Assembly (NCBI RefSeq): GCF_009696485.1
Contig: NZ_VULY01000018.1
Span: 1,480,001 to 1,544,000 of the forward strand
Source: Suipraeoptans intestinalis
Lineage (GTDB): Bacteria; Bacillota; Clostridia; Lachnospirales; Lachnospiraceae
Length of the DNA: 64,000 bases
Reading direction: 5' to 3'
This document shows, piece by piece, positions 52,418-61,108 of the stretch (its first letter is position 1; each line of letters begins with the position of its first letter). Made by a program: the position numbers and the translations under genes. The notes beneath the pieces are model-generated. The model made no database searches and was not told the DNA's origin. It saw only the letters and a program-made list of their open reading frames with translations.

Positions 52418-53799
52418 AAGAGTTTTCTTTATCCTATGGAGAAAATAGAGTATTGGAGGATATTTCCCTAAAAGCCCTTGAGGGAGAATGTATTTTACTC
52501 ACGGGAGAAAGCGGAAGTGGAAAATCTTCCGTTATTAATTCAATTAATGGAGTAGCTTTTGCCTATGAAAATGCTAGTAGCACAGGAAGTATTAAAGTCA
52601 ATGATAAGCAAATAAAAGACTTAGAGATTTATGAAATATCACTAGCTATTGCTAGCGTTTTTCAAAATCCAAAGACGCATTTCTTTAACGTCAACACGAC
52701 ACTTGAACTCTTATTTTATTTAGAAAATATTGGATTAGTGAAAGAAGAAATGGATGTTCGTATGGAAGAAATGTTAAGAATTTTTCATATAGAGCATTTA
52801 CTTGGACGTAGTATTTTTGAATTGTCCGGTGGTGAAAAGCAAATTTTATGTATAGCTTCTTGCTACATCTCAGGGTGTAAAATCATAGTTCTCGATGAAC
52901 CATCTGCCAACCTGGATGATAAACATACTGATGTTATAACAGAAATGCTGAAAATTCTGAAGAGGAAAAATGTAACACTTATTCTTGCGGAGCATCGAAT
53001 TTACTACCTAATGGATTTGGTTGATCGTATTTACTTGATTCACCAAGGAAGGATTCAGCAGGCCTTTAGTAAAGAAGAGTTTTTATCTTTGTCAAACGAA
53101 TATTTACTTATGCGTGGACTTCGTTCAAGACAAAAAACACTTTTAACTAAGAATAAAATACATCAAGGAAAAGATTTTATGATTCGAACGATGAAAATTG
53201 AGTTTGAAGATAAATGTAAGCTAAGGCTTGACAATGTATCTTTTGATTTGGGAAAGATTTATGGCGTTGTTGGCAGAAATGGTTGTGGCAAGTCTACTTT
53301 TTTGCGTGTAATGACAGGGCTAAATAAAAAAGATAAGAGTGAAATTGTTTTTAGAAGTAAAAAACTAAGCAAAAGAGAAAGAATAAAAAATTCAGCCTTG
53401 GTCATGCAAGATGTAAATCATCAACTTTTTACAGACTCCGTAGAAGAAGAATTAAAACTTGGAGTTAAGGATTTAAGTCAAGACAAAATGGATAGAGTAC
53501 TTATTGGCCTTGGACTTACTAAATTAAAAGACAGGCATCCCATGAGTTTATCAGGAGGACAAAAACAAAGGGTGGCGATTGCTTCCGTTTTATGTAAAAA
53601 TTCGAGATTTATATTTTTTGATGAACCGACAAGTGGGATGGATTACAAGAATATGCTAAGAATTTCAAAATTGATAAAGCAAATGAAAACAGAAAATAAC
53701 ATCATATTTCTTGTTTCTCATGACATTGAATTTCTAAATGCAACAACAGATTATGTCCTTTGCTTAGAGGACTTTCAAAGCTATAAACATTCAGAATAA
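52405..53799 (+). CDS. ECF transporter double ATPase (464 aa)
   Basis: Two ABC ATPase domains in one chain. First: GESGSGKSS near 35, LSGGEKQIL near 142, IVLDEPSANLDD near 162. Second: GRNGCGKST near 295, LSGGQKQRV near 385, IFFDEPTSGMD near 405. Replaces the usual EcfA1/A2 pair. The start is ATG at 52405, six bases after AGGAGG; the ATG at 52399 touches the ribosome site. Confidence 0.88.
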   Translation: MLEIKEFSLSYGENRVLEDISLKALEGECILLTGESGSGKSSVINSINGVAFAYENASSTGSIKVNDKQIKDLEIYEISLAIASVFQNPKTHFFNVNTTLELLFYLENIGLVKEEMDVRMEEMLRIFHIEHLLGRSIFELSGGEKQILCIASCYISGCKIIVLDEPSANLDDKHTDVITEMLKILKRKNVTLILAEHRIYYLMDLVDRIYLIHQGRIQQAFSKEEFLSLSNEYLLMRGLRSRQKTLLTKNKIHQGKDFMIRTMKIEFEDKCKLRLDNVSFDLGKIYGVVGRNGCGKSTFLRVMTGLNKKDKSEIVFRSKKLSKRERIKNSALVMQDVNHQLFTDSVEEELKLGVKDLSQDKMDRVLIGLGLTKLKDRHPMSLSGGQKQRVAIASVLCKNSRFIFFDEPTSGMDYKNMLRISKLIKQMKTENNIIFLVSHDIEFLNATTDYVLCLEDFQSYKHSE

Positions 53800-53922
53800 T
53801 TACGAATAATGTTCAAATGAAATAAAAAGGAATTCAATAAGGCAAGGGATGTATGTAGAACTTTAATAAGTGAGAGAATTAATAATGTGAACAATAACAC
53901 ATTAAAAATAAAGGAGTTGCTT

Positions 53923-55275
53923 ATGAAAAAAGATGTGAAAGAACAATTATTAACCAAAAAGCCGATAGATTTACTATTTCAGTTATCTGTTCCGGCAGTT
54001 ATAGGGATGATAGTGATTGGACTTTACCCGTTGATGGATGGAATATTTGCAGGGAATATTATTGGTCAAAATGCTATGACTGCTTGTGGGATTGCAATGC
54101 CGCTTACTTTTTTCAACAGCGGTGTTTCAACCTTACTTGGCGTAGGTTCTGCTTCTGTTTTATCACGAGCAATTGGAAAAGGCGATCAGAAAACTGTAGA
54201 TAAAATCATGGGAAATCTGATTTTCTGGGTGATTTTGTTTTCCGCAATCATAACGGTTGGAGGAATACTGCTTGCACCACATTTTTTAAATATGGTAGGC
54301 GCAACAGGGGAAATCAAAGCTTATGGCATGAGATACCTGAGAGTGATTTTTATTGGCTCCATCTTTGTAAACTTCACACAGTCCGCAAACATGGTCATGC
54401 GTGGCGAAGGACTGATGAAAAAAGCCATGATGATTATGGGGCTTGGAGCTTTACTAAATATTATTCTTGATCCGATTTTAATGACAATCATGGGGGAATA
54501 TGCAATTGAAGGTGCTGCTATTGCTACCGTTACAGCTCAGTTTGTTCAAGCGATCGTAACGTTGCACTACTTCTTGAAAAAGAGTAAAGTTGTTAAAATT
54601 CATAAGATTAAGTCTGATACGGAAATAAAAAAAGAAATGTTCGGAGTAGGTTCATCTGCGATGCTGATGCAACTTCTGTTTATGATTCAGCAGACCATGC
54701 TGTATAAAATGGCATTTAAATACGGGGGAGATAGCAATGGGATTTTGATGGCAGCTTCATTAAGAATGTATGCATTTTCATTTATACCACTTTGGGGAAT
54801 GAGTCAGGGGTTACAACCTGTAGTAGGAACGAACTTTGGAGCAAAGAAATATGACAGAGTAAGACAGGCGATGAAAGTATTTTCTATTGGCGGGCTTATC
54901 CTTGCTGTTATGTTCTGGCTTCCATCTTTATTGCTATCCAGTCAAGTACTTTCTTTGTTCGGCGTAGAAGCAAACATTATTGCACAAGGAGTTGGTAACT
55001 TTAGATTATTCTACTCTGTGTTTAGTTTATATGGGATAATGGTTATGAGTATTACCTTTTTCCAATCAATCGGAAACGGGAAGAAAGCAGGAATCATTGT
55101 GATGCTTAGACAACTGTTCCTGTTTGTTCCCGCTATGATTTTCTTACCAATGATATTTGGTATAAATGCGGTATGGTTTACGCAACCACTTATAGATTTC
55201 ATAATGATTGTTGTTGGAATACTTATGATGATTGGGGAGCTGAATAAGATGGGAAGAGAAAAGGCGGTCAATTAA
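53923..55275 (+). CDS. MATE-family efflux transporter (450 aa)
   Basis: Twelve-helix antiporter, two six-helix bundles. PIDLLFQLSVPAVIGMIVIGLYPLMDGIF at the start is typical of the NorM/DinF-like bacterial group. The ATG at 53923 follows AAAGGAGTTGCTT; a GTG 36 bases earlier is less likely. Uses sodium or proton flux to expel drugs or metabolites. Last gene of the acquired block. Confidence 0.9.
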   Translation: MKKDVKEQLLTKKPIDLLFQLSVPAVIGMIVIGLYPLMDGIFAGNIIGQNAMTACGIAMPLTFFNSGVSTLLGVGSASVLSRAIGKGDQKTVDKIMGNLIFWVILFSAIITVGGILLAPHFLNMVGATGEIKAYGMRYLRVIFIGSIFVNFTQSANMVMRGEGLMKKAMMIMGLGALLNIILDPILMTIMGEYAIEGAAIATVTAQFVQAIVTLHYFLKKSKVVKIHKIKSDTEIKKEMFGVGSSAMLMQLLFMIQQTMLYKMAFKYGGDSNGILMAASLRMYAFSFIPLWGMSQGLQPVVGTNFGAKKYDRVRQAMKVFSIGGLILAVMFWLPSLLLSSQVLSLFGVEANIIAQGVGNFRLFYSVFSLYGIMVMSITFFQSIGNGKKAGIIVMLRQLFLFVPAMIFLPMIFGINAVWFTQPLIDFIMIVVGILMMIGELNKMGREKAVN

Positions 55276-55335
55276 AGTTTGTTAAAAAATACTTAGATAT
55301 TCATATCTATCCTGTTCACCTCTCTTCTGAAATGG

Positions 55336-55382
55336 GTGTATGTTGTTTAAACAACATACACTGGCTGTTGTCGGACTATAAT
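55336..55382 (+). promoter_or_regulatory. Perfect 26-bp palindrome plus -10 box upstream of the DUF438 gene
   Basis: The palindrome spans 55336-55361 (left half GTGTATGTTGTTT) with no mismatch, centred at 55348.5. A perfect TATAAT lies at 55377-55382 with no -35 box at the right distance. If transcription starts near 55389, the centre is at about -40.5, the position of a class II Crp/Fnr activator site. Confidence 0.65.
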
Positions 55383-55414
55383 GGAGGTATGAAAAAGACA
55401 AGGAGGCAAATGCG

Positions 55415-56938
55415 ATGGCAAAGAAAATAGATTTCACAAAAACAGTGTTTGAGCTGACGGAAGAATACCCGGAACTGATAAAGATTATGGCGGATCTCGG
55501 GTTTTCAGAGATCACGAAGCCGTCGGTTTTAAATTCGGTGGGAAGGATGGTCACCATACCCAAAGGGGCGAAGATGAAGCAGATCTCCATGCTGGATATT
55601 GTCACAGCGCTGGTGGCAAATGGATTTGAGCTGGAGGGAGAGATGCCCTCTGTGGTTTCCGCTGAAAATCCCGCAGAGCAGTCGGTTTTGCAGGACGCAA
55701 AAAAAGCGGAACCTCAAAGCCGTAAGGAGCTGCTAAAGAGTTATCTCAAAAGATTGGGAAATGGCGAGGATCTGGAAAGTGTCCGGATGGATTTTGTGAA
55801 GCACTTTTATGCCGTGGAGGCCACAGAGATCATGGAGGCAGAGCAGGAATTAATGAAAGAGGGGACGCCCATTACGGAGGTACAAAGATTGTGTGATCTT
55901 CATTCTGCCCTGTTTCACGGAGCGACCACGGAGGAAAAGCTTGTCGGGGAGGAAAAGGATGCAGAAAAGTCCCTTCTGGTAAAAAAAGCGAGGGAAGAAC
56001 TGGCAAAAAGAGACGCTTTCCCTCAGAAGGATTATTCAGACAAGCAGGCACGTGCGGCAGCCCTAGCTGAGATTCCGGGACATCCCCTCTATACCTTTGT
56101 AAAAGAAAATGAAGCGCTTTCCGGATTACTTGTACAGTTTCGGGAATCCGAAACAAAGGAACTTTTTGCCTCTATCCGTGAGCTTTCCATCCATTATGCA
56201 AAAAAGGGAGATCTGCTCTATCCTCACCTAAAGGTCAAATATGGGATTTCAGGACCATCTGATGTGATGTGGACAGTAGATGATGAGATCCGGGATGAGT
56301 TGGGAGCGCTGGGCAAAGAACAGGAGCAAAGTGCAGAGTGGAACACACGCCTGGATGCTGTGTTGAAGCGGGCGCAGGAAATGATCTACAAGGAGCAAAA
56401 TGTTTTGTTCCCCATCTGTGCAGTAAACTTTACAGAGGAGGAATGGTACGGGATTTATCAGGATTCCAAGGATTATGCCACCTGCTTTGGCGTGGAGAAC
56501 GAAACGTGGGAAGAAGCGGAAAAATACCGACCCGGGAAAATTGTGGCGTCGGAAGGTGAGATCGTAATGCCCGGCGGCCATATGACGCTTCCGCAGCTTA
56601 CCGCCCTGCTGAACACCATACCGCTGGAGATCAGCTTTATTGATGCGGACAATATTAACCGTTTTTTCAACGAAGGCCCCAAAGTGTTCAAACGTCCCGG
56701 CATGGCCATTGACCGAGAAGTGTTTTCGTGCCATCCGCCTAAGATAGAACCTATGGTGCGTTCTATTCTTGAGGATTTCCGCAAGGGTGTCAGGGACAGT
56801 GTTCCGGTGTGGATGGAAAAAAACGGCAGGCTGATGCTGGTTACCTATATGGCAGTCAGAGATCGTGACCAAACCTATCTGGGGACGGTAGAGCTGGTGC
56901 AGGATATGGAATTTGCAAAAGCACATTTTCAAAAATAG
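55415..56938 (+). CDS. DUF1858-DUF438-hemerythrin-PAS protein (507 aa)
   Basis: Four-part cytoplasmic protein of anaerobes: DUF1858 (about 1-72; TVFELTEEYPELIKIMADLGF), DUF438 (about 95-165), a hemerythrin-like helical region (about 215-345; His residues in IHYAKKGDLLYPHL), and a PAS-like C-terminus (about 385-500; ISFIDADNINRFFNEG). Proteins of this type are thought to sense or handle oxygen, NO or redox state through a di-iron or haem centre. AGGAGGCAAATGCG precedes ATG. Its promoter carries the large palindrome. Confidence 0.88.
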   Translation: MAKKIDFTKTVFELTEEYPELIKIMADLGFSEITKPSVLNSVGRMVTIPKGAKMKQISMLDIVTALVANGFELEGEMPSVVSAENPAEQSVLQDAKKAEPQSRKELLKSYLKRLGNGEDLESVRMDFVKHFYAVEATEIMEAEQELMKEGTPITEVQRLCDLHSALFHGATTEEKLVGEEKDAEKSLLVKKAREELAKRDAFPQKDYSDKQARAAALAEIPGHPLYTFVKENEALSGLLVQFRESETKELFASIRELSIHYAKKGDLLYPHLKVKYGISGPSDVMWTVDDEIRDELGALGKEQEQSAEWNTRLDAVLKRAQEMIYKEQNVLFPICAVNFTEEEWYGIYQDSKDYATCFGVENETWEEAEKYRPGKIVASEGEIVMPGGHMTLPQLTALLNTIPLEISFIDADNINRFFNEGPKVFKRPGMAIDREVFSCHPPKIEPMVRSILEDFRKGVRDSVPVWMEKNGRLMLVTYMAVRDRDQTYLGTVELVQDMEFAKAHFQK

Positions 56939-57010
56939 AAAAGATAGGGAGGTCCTTCTAAAGGAAGAGGTTTTGTAAGCCGGAAAGCTAAACCGGAAAT
57001 CGAAAACTTC

Positions 57011-57039
57011 TTGACGGAGAAGGCATCCTGTACTACACT
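57011..57039 (+). promoter_or_regulatory. Sigma-A promoter of the thiamine operon
   Basis: TTGACG (57011-57016), 17-base spacer, TACACT (57034-57039); start near 57046, just before the riboswitch. Confidence 0.7.
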
Positions 57040-57051
57040 GAAGAAAAAGAA

Positions 57052-57136
57052 ACAGGGGAGCTTGTACTGGCAGGCTGAGAGGAAGTGATCAACTTCGACC
57101 CTTTAACCTGATGCGGATAATGCCGTCGTAGGAAGT
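57052..57136 (+). ncRNA. TPP riboswitch (THI element)
   Basis: Conserved pieces in order: GGGGAGC entry, GGCTGAGAGG (J2/3 CUGAGA that binds the pyrimidine), GACCCTTTAACCTGAT, then GGATAATGCC (pyrophosphate side) and CGTAGGAAGT. Thiamine pyrophosphate binding would fold P1 and allow the terminator at 57156 to form. The closing block is CGTAGGAAG instead of the usual CGTAGGGAA. Confidence 0.93.
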
Positions 57137-57155
57137 AAAAGAAACGATTACAAGG

Positions 57156-57179
57156 GGCGCCCGCAGGGCGCCTTTTTTT
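57156..57179 (+). terminator. Riboswitch-controlled terminator
   Basis: GGCGCCC-GCA-GGGCGCC followed by seven T residues; very stable, 20 bases after the aptamer. Confidence 0.9.
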
Positions 57180-57305
57180 GCTTCCCGGGAGATGGCGCCT
57201 GGTGGAACAAAATCAGGGCGTTGCCTGGAAGGCAGAGATAAGGCACAGATAAAGGGTGGCAGGACAGTCGAATATAGAAACAGGCTTCGCAAAAGGAGGA
57301 TGACG

Positions 57306-58127
57306 ATGTTTCAGGAATGTTTAGAGGAAGTAAGAAAGAAAAAACCGTTGGTGCATAATATTACCAACTATGTAACCGTCAATGATTGTGCCAATATTTT
57401 ATTGGCCTGCAAAGCCTCTCCCATTATGGCAGATGATGTGGAAGAGGTGGAGGAGATCACTGCCATCTGCAGCGGACTGAATCTGAATATCGGTACGTTG
57501 AACCAAAGAACGATACAGGCTATGAAGCTGGCAGGAAAGAAGGCAGGACAGTTGGGGCATCCGATTCTTTTGGATCCGGTGGGAGCAGGAGCCTCGGCTC
57601 TCAGAACCCGTACAGCCCGGGAGTTGCTGGAGGATCTGAAGATCTCTGCAGTTCGAGGAAACAGTTCGGAGATAAAGACGTTGGCGCTGGGAACGGGAGC
57701 GACCAGAGGCGTGGATGCAGATATCAGCGACCGGATAACGGAAGATAGCCTGGAAAAGGCGGCGGCTTTCGCCAAAGCATTTTCCAAAAAAACGGGAGCG
57801 GTGATCGCGATCACCGGAGCCATTGACATCGTGGCAGATGAAGAAAAAGCGTTTTGCATATTTAACGGGCATCCCATGATGAGCAGCATTACGGGAACCG
57901 GGTGTCAGCTTTCCGCAATGATGACCGCCTACATCTGTGCCAATCCGGACAGAAGGACAGAGGCGGCGGCAGCGGCAGTGGCAGCAATGGGAGTGTGCGG
58001 AGAAAAGGCATACGAAAGCCTGACGGTACAAGACGGAAACACAGCCTATCGGAGTCGTATCATAGATCAGGTATTTCATCTGACGGGAGAAGAACTGGAA
58101 AAACGGGCAAAATATAAGCTGCTGTAA
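57306..58127 (+). CDS. thiM: Hydroxyethylthiazole kinase (273 aa)
   Basis: Thiamine salvage enzyme phosphorylating the thiazole alcohol. PLVHNITNYVTVNDCANILLA at the N-terminus and GTGCQLSA (catalytic Cys, near 197) are diagnostic. The ATG at 57306 is six bases behind AAAGGAGG; ATG at 57300 touches it. First gene after the TPP riboswitch. Confidence 0.95.
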   Translation: MFQECLEEVRKKKPLVHNITNYVTVNDCANILLACKASPIMADDVEEVEEITAICSGLNLNIGTLNQRTIQAMKLAGKKAGQLGHPILLDPVGAGASALRTRTARELLEDLKISAVRGNSSEIKTLALGTGATRGVDADISDRITEDSLEKAAAFAKAFSKKTGAVIAITGAIDIVADEEKAFCIFNGHPMMSSITGTGCQLSAMMTAYICANPDRRTEAAAAAVAAMGVCGEKAYESLTVQDGNTAYRSRIIDQVFHLTGEELEKRAKYKLL

Positions 58128-58274
58128 GAAGCTGTCTTCCTAAAAGAAAACACCGGAAAATGGGAGCTACGTCAAAAGTCAAAGCGGGAAGCAAAAAACC
58201 GGTTCTGACGGGGCGAAAGTGAAAGGACAGAAGCACAAAAAAAGACAGAAAGGAACATACAGAAGCTGAAAAAG

Positions 58275-58982
58275 ATGGGAAAAAACATGGAAATACAAGA
58301 AAAAAGAGAGTGGATCCGAAACAGGTTGCTTTTATATGGGGTGACGGATCGGGCCTGGACAGGGAAACAGACATTGCTGCAGCAGGTAGAGGCGGCATTA
58401 AAGGGAGGCGTTACCTGCATCCAGCTAAGAGAAAAAGACCTGGATCCCCGGGCGTTTTTGGAGGAAGCAAAGCAGATCAAACGGGTGTGCAGGGCATATC
58501 AGGTACCCTTTATCATAAATGATCAGGTAGAGATCGCCATTGCCTGTCAGGCGGACGGGGTACACGTAGGACAAAAAGACAGGGAAGCGGCGCAGGTGCG
58601 AAAACAGATAGGAAAAGACAGGATACTGGGAGTATCGGTCCAGACGGTGGAGCAGGCGAAACGGGCGCAGGAAGCAGGGGCGGATTATCTGGGAGTAGGA
58701 GCAGTATTTCCTACAGGAACAAAGCAGGATGCCTGTGAAGTTTCTCATTTGGTACTGCGGGACATCTGCCGGGCGTGCCGGATTCCGGTAGTAGCCATAG
58801 GGGGGATCCACGCCGGGAACATCCATCAGCTGGCAGGAACAGGAATTGACGGGGTGGCGTTGGTTTCCGCCATATTTGGAGCGGCAGACATCGAGGAGGC
58901 ATGCAGAAGACTGGCGACTGCCTCAGAGAAAATTACAGGAGAGCAGACAGATGAAAACGGTAGTATCGATTGCAGGAAGTGA
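58275..58982 (+). CDS. thiE: Thiamine-phosphate synthase (235 aa)
   Basis: TIM-barrel enzyme joining the pyrimidine and thiazole phosphates. LLLYGVTDR, CIQLREKD near 55, GVGAVFPTGTK near 148 and VAIGGI near 175 are the ThiE motifs. The N-terminus is about 20 residues longer than usual; ATG at 58287 is an equally good start, and neither has a strong ribosome site. The C-terminus overlaps thiD by 32 bp in another frame. Confidence 0.93.
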   Translation: MGKNMEIQEKREWIRNRLLLYGVTDRAWTGKQTLLQQVEAALKGGVTCIQLREKDLDPRAFLEEAKQIKRVCRAYQVPFIINDQVEIAIACQADGVHVGQKDREAAQVRKQIGKDRILGVSVQTVEQAKRAQEAGADYLGVGAVFPTGTKQDACEVSHLVLRDICRACRIPVVAIGGIHAGNIHQLAGTGIDGVALVSAIFGAADIEEACRRLATASEKITGEQTDENGSIDCRK

Positions 58983-59784
58983 TTCCAGCGGAGGAGCCGG
59001 AATCCAGGCAGATCTAAAGACGCTGATCATGAATGGAGTCTATGGGATGAGTGTGGTCACGGCGCTGACCGCACAGAACACGTTGGGAGTGACGGGGATC
59101 TATGAAGTATCCGCCGAGTTTGTAGGGCAGCAGATGGAGGCAGTATTTGAAGACATCCCTCCGGATGCAGTGAAGGTAGGGATGGTATCCTCTGCCTGTA
59201 TCATCCATGAGATCGCAGAAAAATTAAAGAAATATAAGGGAGAGAACATTGTGGTAGACCCGGTGATGGTGGCGACCAGCGGGGCCAGGCTGATCCGGCC
59301 GGAGGCTTTAGAGGCTTTGCGAAAGGAACTGCTGCCTCTTGCCAGTGTGATGACACCCAATCTGCCGGAGGCAGAAATTTTACTGCAGGCGGGAGAGGAA
59401 GAAAGCGAAAGAGCGTTTTTCCGGATCCGGACAAAGAAAGATATGGAGAGGGCAGCCAGAAGGCTGGGAGAAAAATATAAGGTAGCGGTCCTTTTAAAAG
59501 GAGGACACGCAGTAGAAGACGCCAATGATCTTTTGTTTCAGAAAGGGGAATTCAGGTGGTACAAAGGAAGGAGGATCCCAACGCCAAACACACACGGAAC
59601 CGGATGCACCCTTTCCAGTGCCATTGCAGCCAACCTGGCCAAGAAGTTTCCGCTGGAACAGGCAGTAGAGGCAGCCAAAGAGTACATCTCGAAGGCCCTG
59701 GAAGACGGACTGGATTTGGGAGAGGGAAGTGGGCCGATGAATCATGGCTTTTGTATCCCCGAGGCCTACAGAAGGGAGAAGTAA
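58951..59784 (+). CDS. thiD: Hydroxymethylpyrimidine/phosphomethylpyrimidine kinase (277 aa)
   Basis: Ribokinase-fold enzyme adding both phosphates to the pyrimidine. AGSDSSGGAGIQADLKT at the N-terminus and GTGCTLSSAIAANLA near 213 (anion hole and catalytic Cys). The ATG at 58951 follows AGGAGAGCAGACAG and lies inside thiE; the open frame before it is not coding. Confidence 0.95.
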   Translation: MKTVVSIAGSDSSGGAGIQADLKTLIMNGVYGMSVVTALTAQNTLGVTGIYEVSAEFVGQQMEAVFEDIPPDAVKVGMVSSACIIHEIAEKLKKYKGENIVVDPVMVATSGARLIRPEALEALRKELLPLASVMTPNLPEAEILLQAGEEESERAFFRIRTKKDMERAARRLGEKYKVAVLLKGGHAVEDANDLLFQKGEFRWYKGRRIPTPNTHGTGCTLSSAIAANLAKKFPLEQAVEAAKEYISKALEDGLDLGEGSGPMNHGFCIPEAYRREK

Positions 59785-59785
59785 G

Positions 59786-60970
59786 ATGGAAAAACGAAAA
59801 ACGATACTACTGGAGAACGGACTGATCTGGTTTGGGGCAGGTATTTCCATTGCAGAGATCCATACAGGAACCTATTTTTCCGGGCTCGGATGGCAGAAGG
59901 GGATTCTGGCGATCTTACTGGGGCATTTGATCGGGTGTACGCTTTTGTTTCTGGCGGGAGTGCTAGGAGGAAGGCAGGGAAAAAGCGCTATGGAGACGGT
60001 GAAAGGAAGCTTCGGAGAAAAAGGCGGCGTGTTGTTTGCCGTGCTGAACATCGTTCAACTGGCAGGCTGGACGGCGATCATGATCTACGATGGCGCCATA
60101 GCGGCTAATGAGATCTGGGGGCTTTCTCTTCGGATCTGGTGCTTGATCATAGGCGGGCTGATCCTGCTGTGGATCTGTATAGGGATCACACATCTGGGCA
60201 AATTAAACAGAATCGCTATGACCGGCCTGTTTTTTCTGACCGTGCTGTTGAGCTTTGTGATCTTTGAGGGAGAGGCTGGCCAGAAAGCGGGAAAAGAGGT
60301 TCTTTCCTTTGGGATGGCGGTAGAATTGTCGGTAGCTATGCCCCTTTCCTGGCTTCCTTTGATCAGCGATTATACACGGGAGGCCAGGGAACCGGTGAAA
60401 GCGTCTGCTGTCAGCGCAGTTGTCTACGGAGGGATCAGCAGTTGGATGTATGTGATCGGAATGGGAATGGGGATGCTGACCGGAGAATCCGACATTGCCC
60501 GCATCATGTGGAAAGCGGGGCTTTCAGCGGCCGGTCTGTTTATTATTGTATTTTCAACCGTTACTACCACATTTTTAGATGCTTATTCGGCGGGGGTATC
60601 GGGAGAGTCGGTATTTCCGGGACTTCGGGAAAGATACCTGGCGATGGCGGTAACCGGCGTGGGAGTGGCGGGAGCCATGTTTTTCCCACTATCCAACATG
60701 ACCGGCTTTTTGTATCTGATCGGCTCCGTCTTTTCGCCTATGATCGCAATACAGATTACGGATGTATTTTTCCTGAAAAAGGAGAGTACAAAAAAAGCTG
60801 TGGATAAAAGAAATCTGTTGCTGTGGGGAGCGGGATTTGTCATTTACCGTTTTCTTATGAAGATGGATTTTGTACTGGGAAGTACCGTCTTGGCCATGCT
60901 GCTTACGGGCCTGCTGTGTGTGGGGGCAGATTGGTTCTGCCGGAGAAAGGCGGATACGGCAAGAGCCTGA
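59786..60970 (+). CDS. cytX: CytX-like hydroxymethylpyrimidine transporter, NCS1 family (394 aa)
   Basis: About twelve membrane helices. ENGLIWFGAGISIAEIHTGTYFS opens the cytosine-permease-like fold; PLSWLPLISDYTREA (about 195) is the NCS1 substrate region. Starts one base after thiD behind AGGGAGAAGTAAG, so it imports the pyrimidine for ThiD. Together with thiM this shows that both halves of thiamine are salvaged; no de novo thiC or thiG is present here. Confidence 0.9.
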   Translation: MEKRKTILLENGLIWFGAGISIAEIHTGTYFSGLGWQKGILAILLGHLIGCTLLFLAGVLGGRQGKSAMETVKGSFGEKGGVLFAVLNIVQLAGWTAIMIYDGAIAANEIWGLSLRIWCLIIGGLILLWICIGITHLGKLNRIAMTGLFFLTVLLSFVIFEGEAGQKAGKEVLSFGMAVELSVAMPLSWLPLISDYTREAREPVKASAVSAVVYGGISSWMYVIGMGMGMLTGESDIARIMWKAGLSAAGLFIIVFSTVTTTFLDAYSAGVSGESVFPGLRERYLAMAVTGVGVAGAMFFPLSNMTGFLYLIGSVFSPMIAIQITDVFFLKKESTKKAVDKRNLLLWGAGFVIYRFLMKMDFVLGSTVLAMLLTGLLCVGADWFCRRKADTARA

Positions 60971-60984
60971 CGGCAGACTTTTAG

Positions 60985-61020
60985 ATGCTGTCGTGCATAC
61001 GGACATATATGCTGTCGTGC
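60985..61020 (+). repeat. 12-bp direct repeat after cytX
   Basis: ATGCTGTCGTGC occurs at 60985-60996 and again at 61009-61020, 24 bases apart, in the 138-bp gap before the Dabb gene. May be a regulator site or chance. Confidence 0.35.
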
Positions 61021-61108
61021 GTGGGGAAACTGCTTTACATCGGAGGGAAGCCCGTTGTAAAATAAAGCATGCGACAAAAAAGAAACAGGCAGAGAAAGGA
61101 ACAGGTGC

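Larger units (their letters stand above)
46200..55300. other. AT-rich acquired block: TetR, ABC pair, ECF module, MATE
   Basis: Genes from 46604 to 55275 use AT-ending codons and have AT-rich spacers, unlike both flanks, where codons end mostly in G or C. Content is coherent: one regulator and seven transport genes. Broken frames lie just before TetR (46295) and after it (47197). No integrase, terminal repeat or attachment site was seen, so the route of entry is not known and the ends are approximate. Confidence 0.6.
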
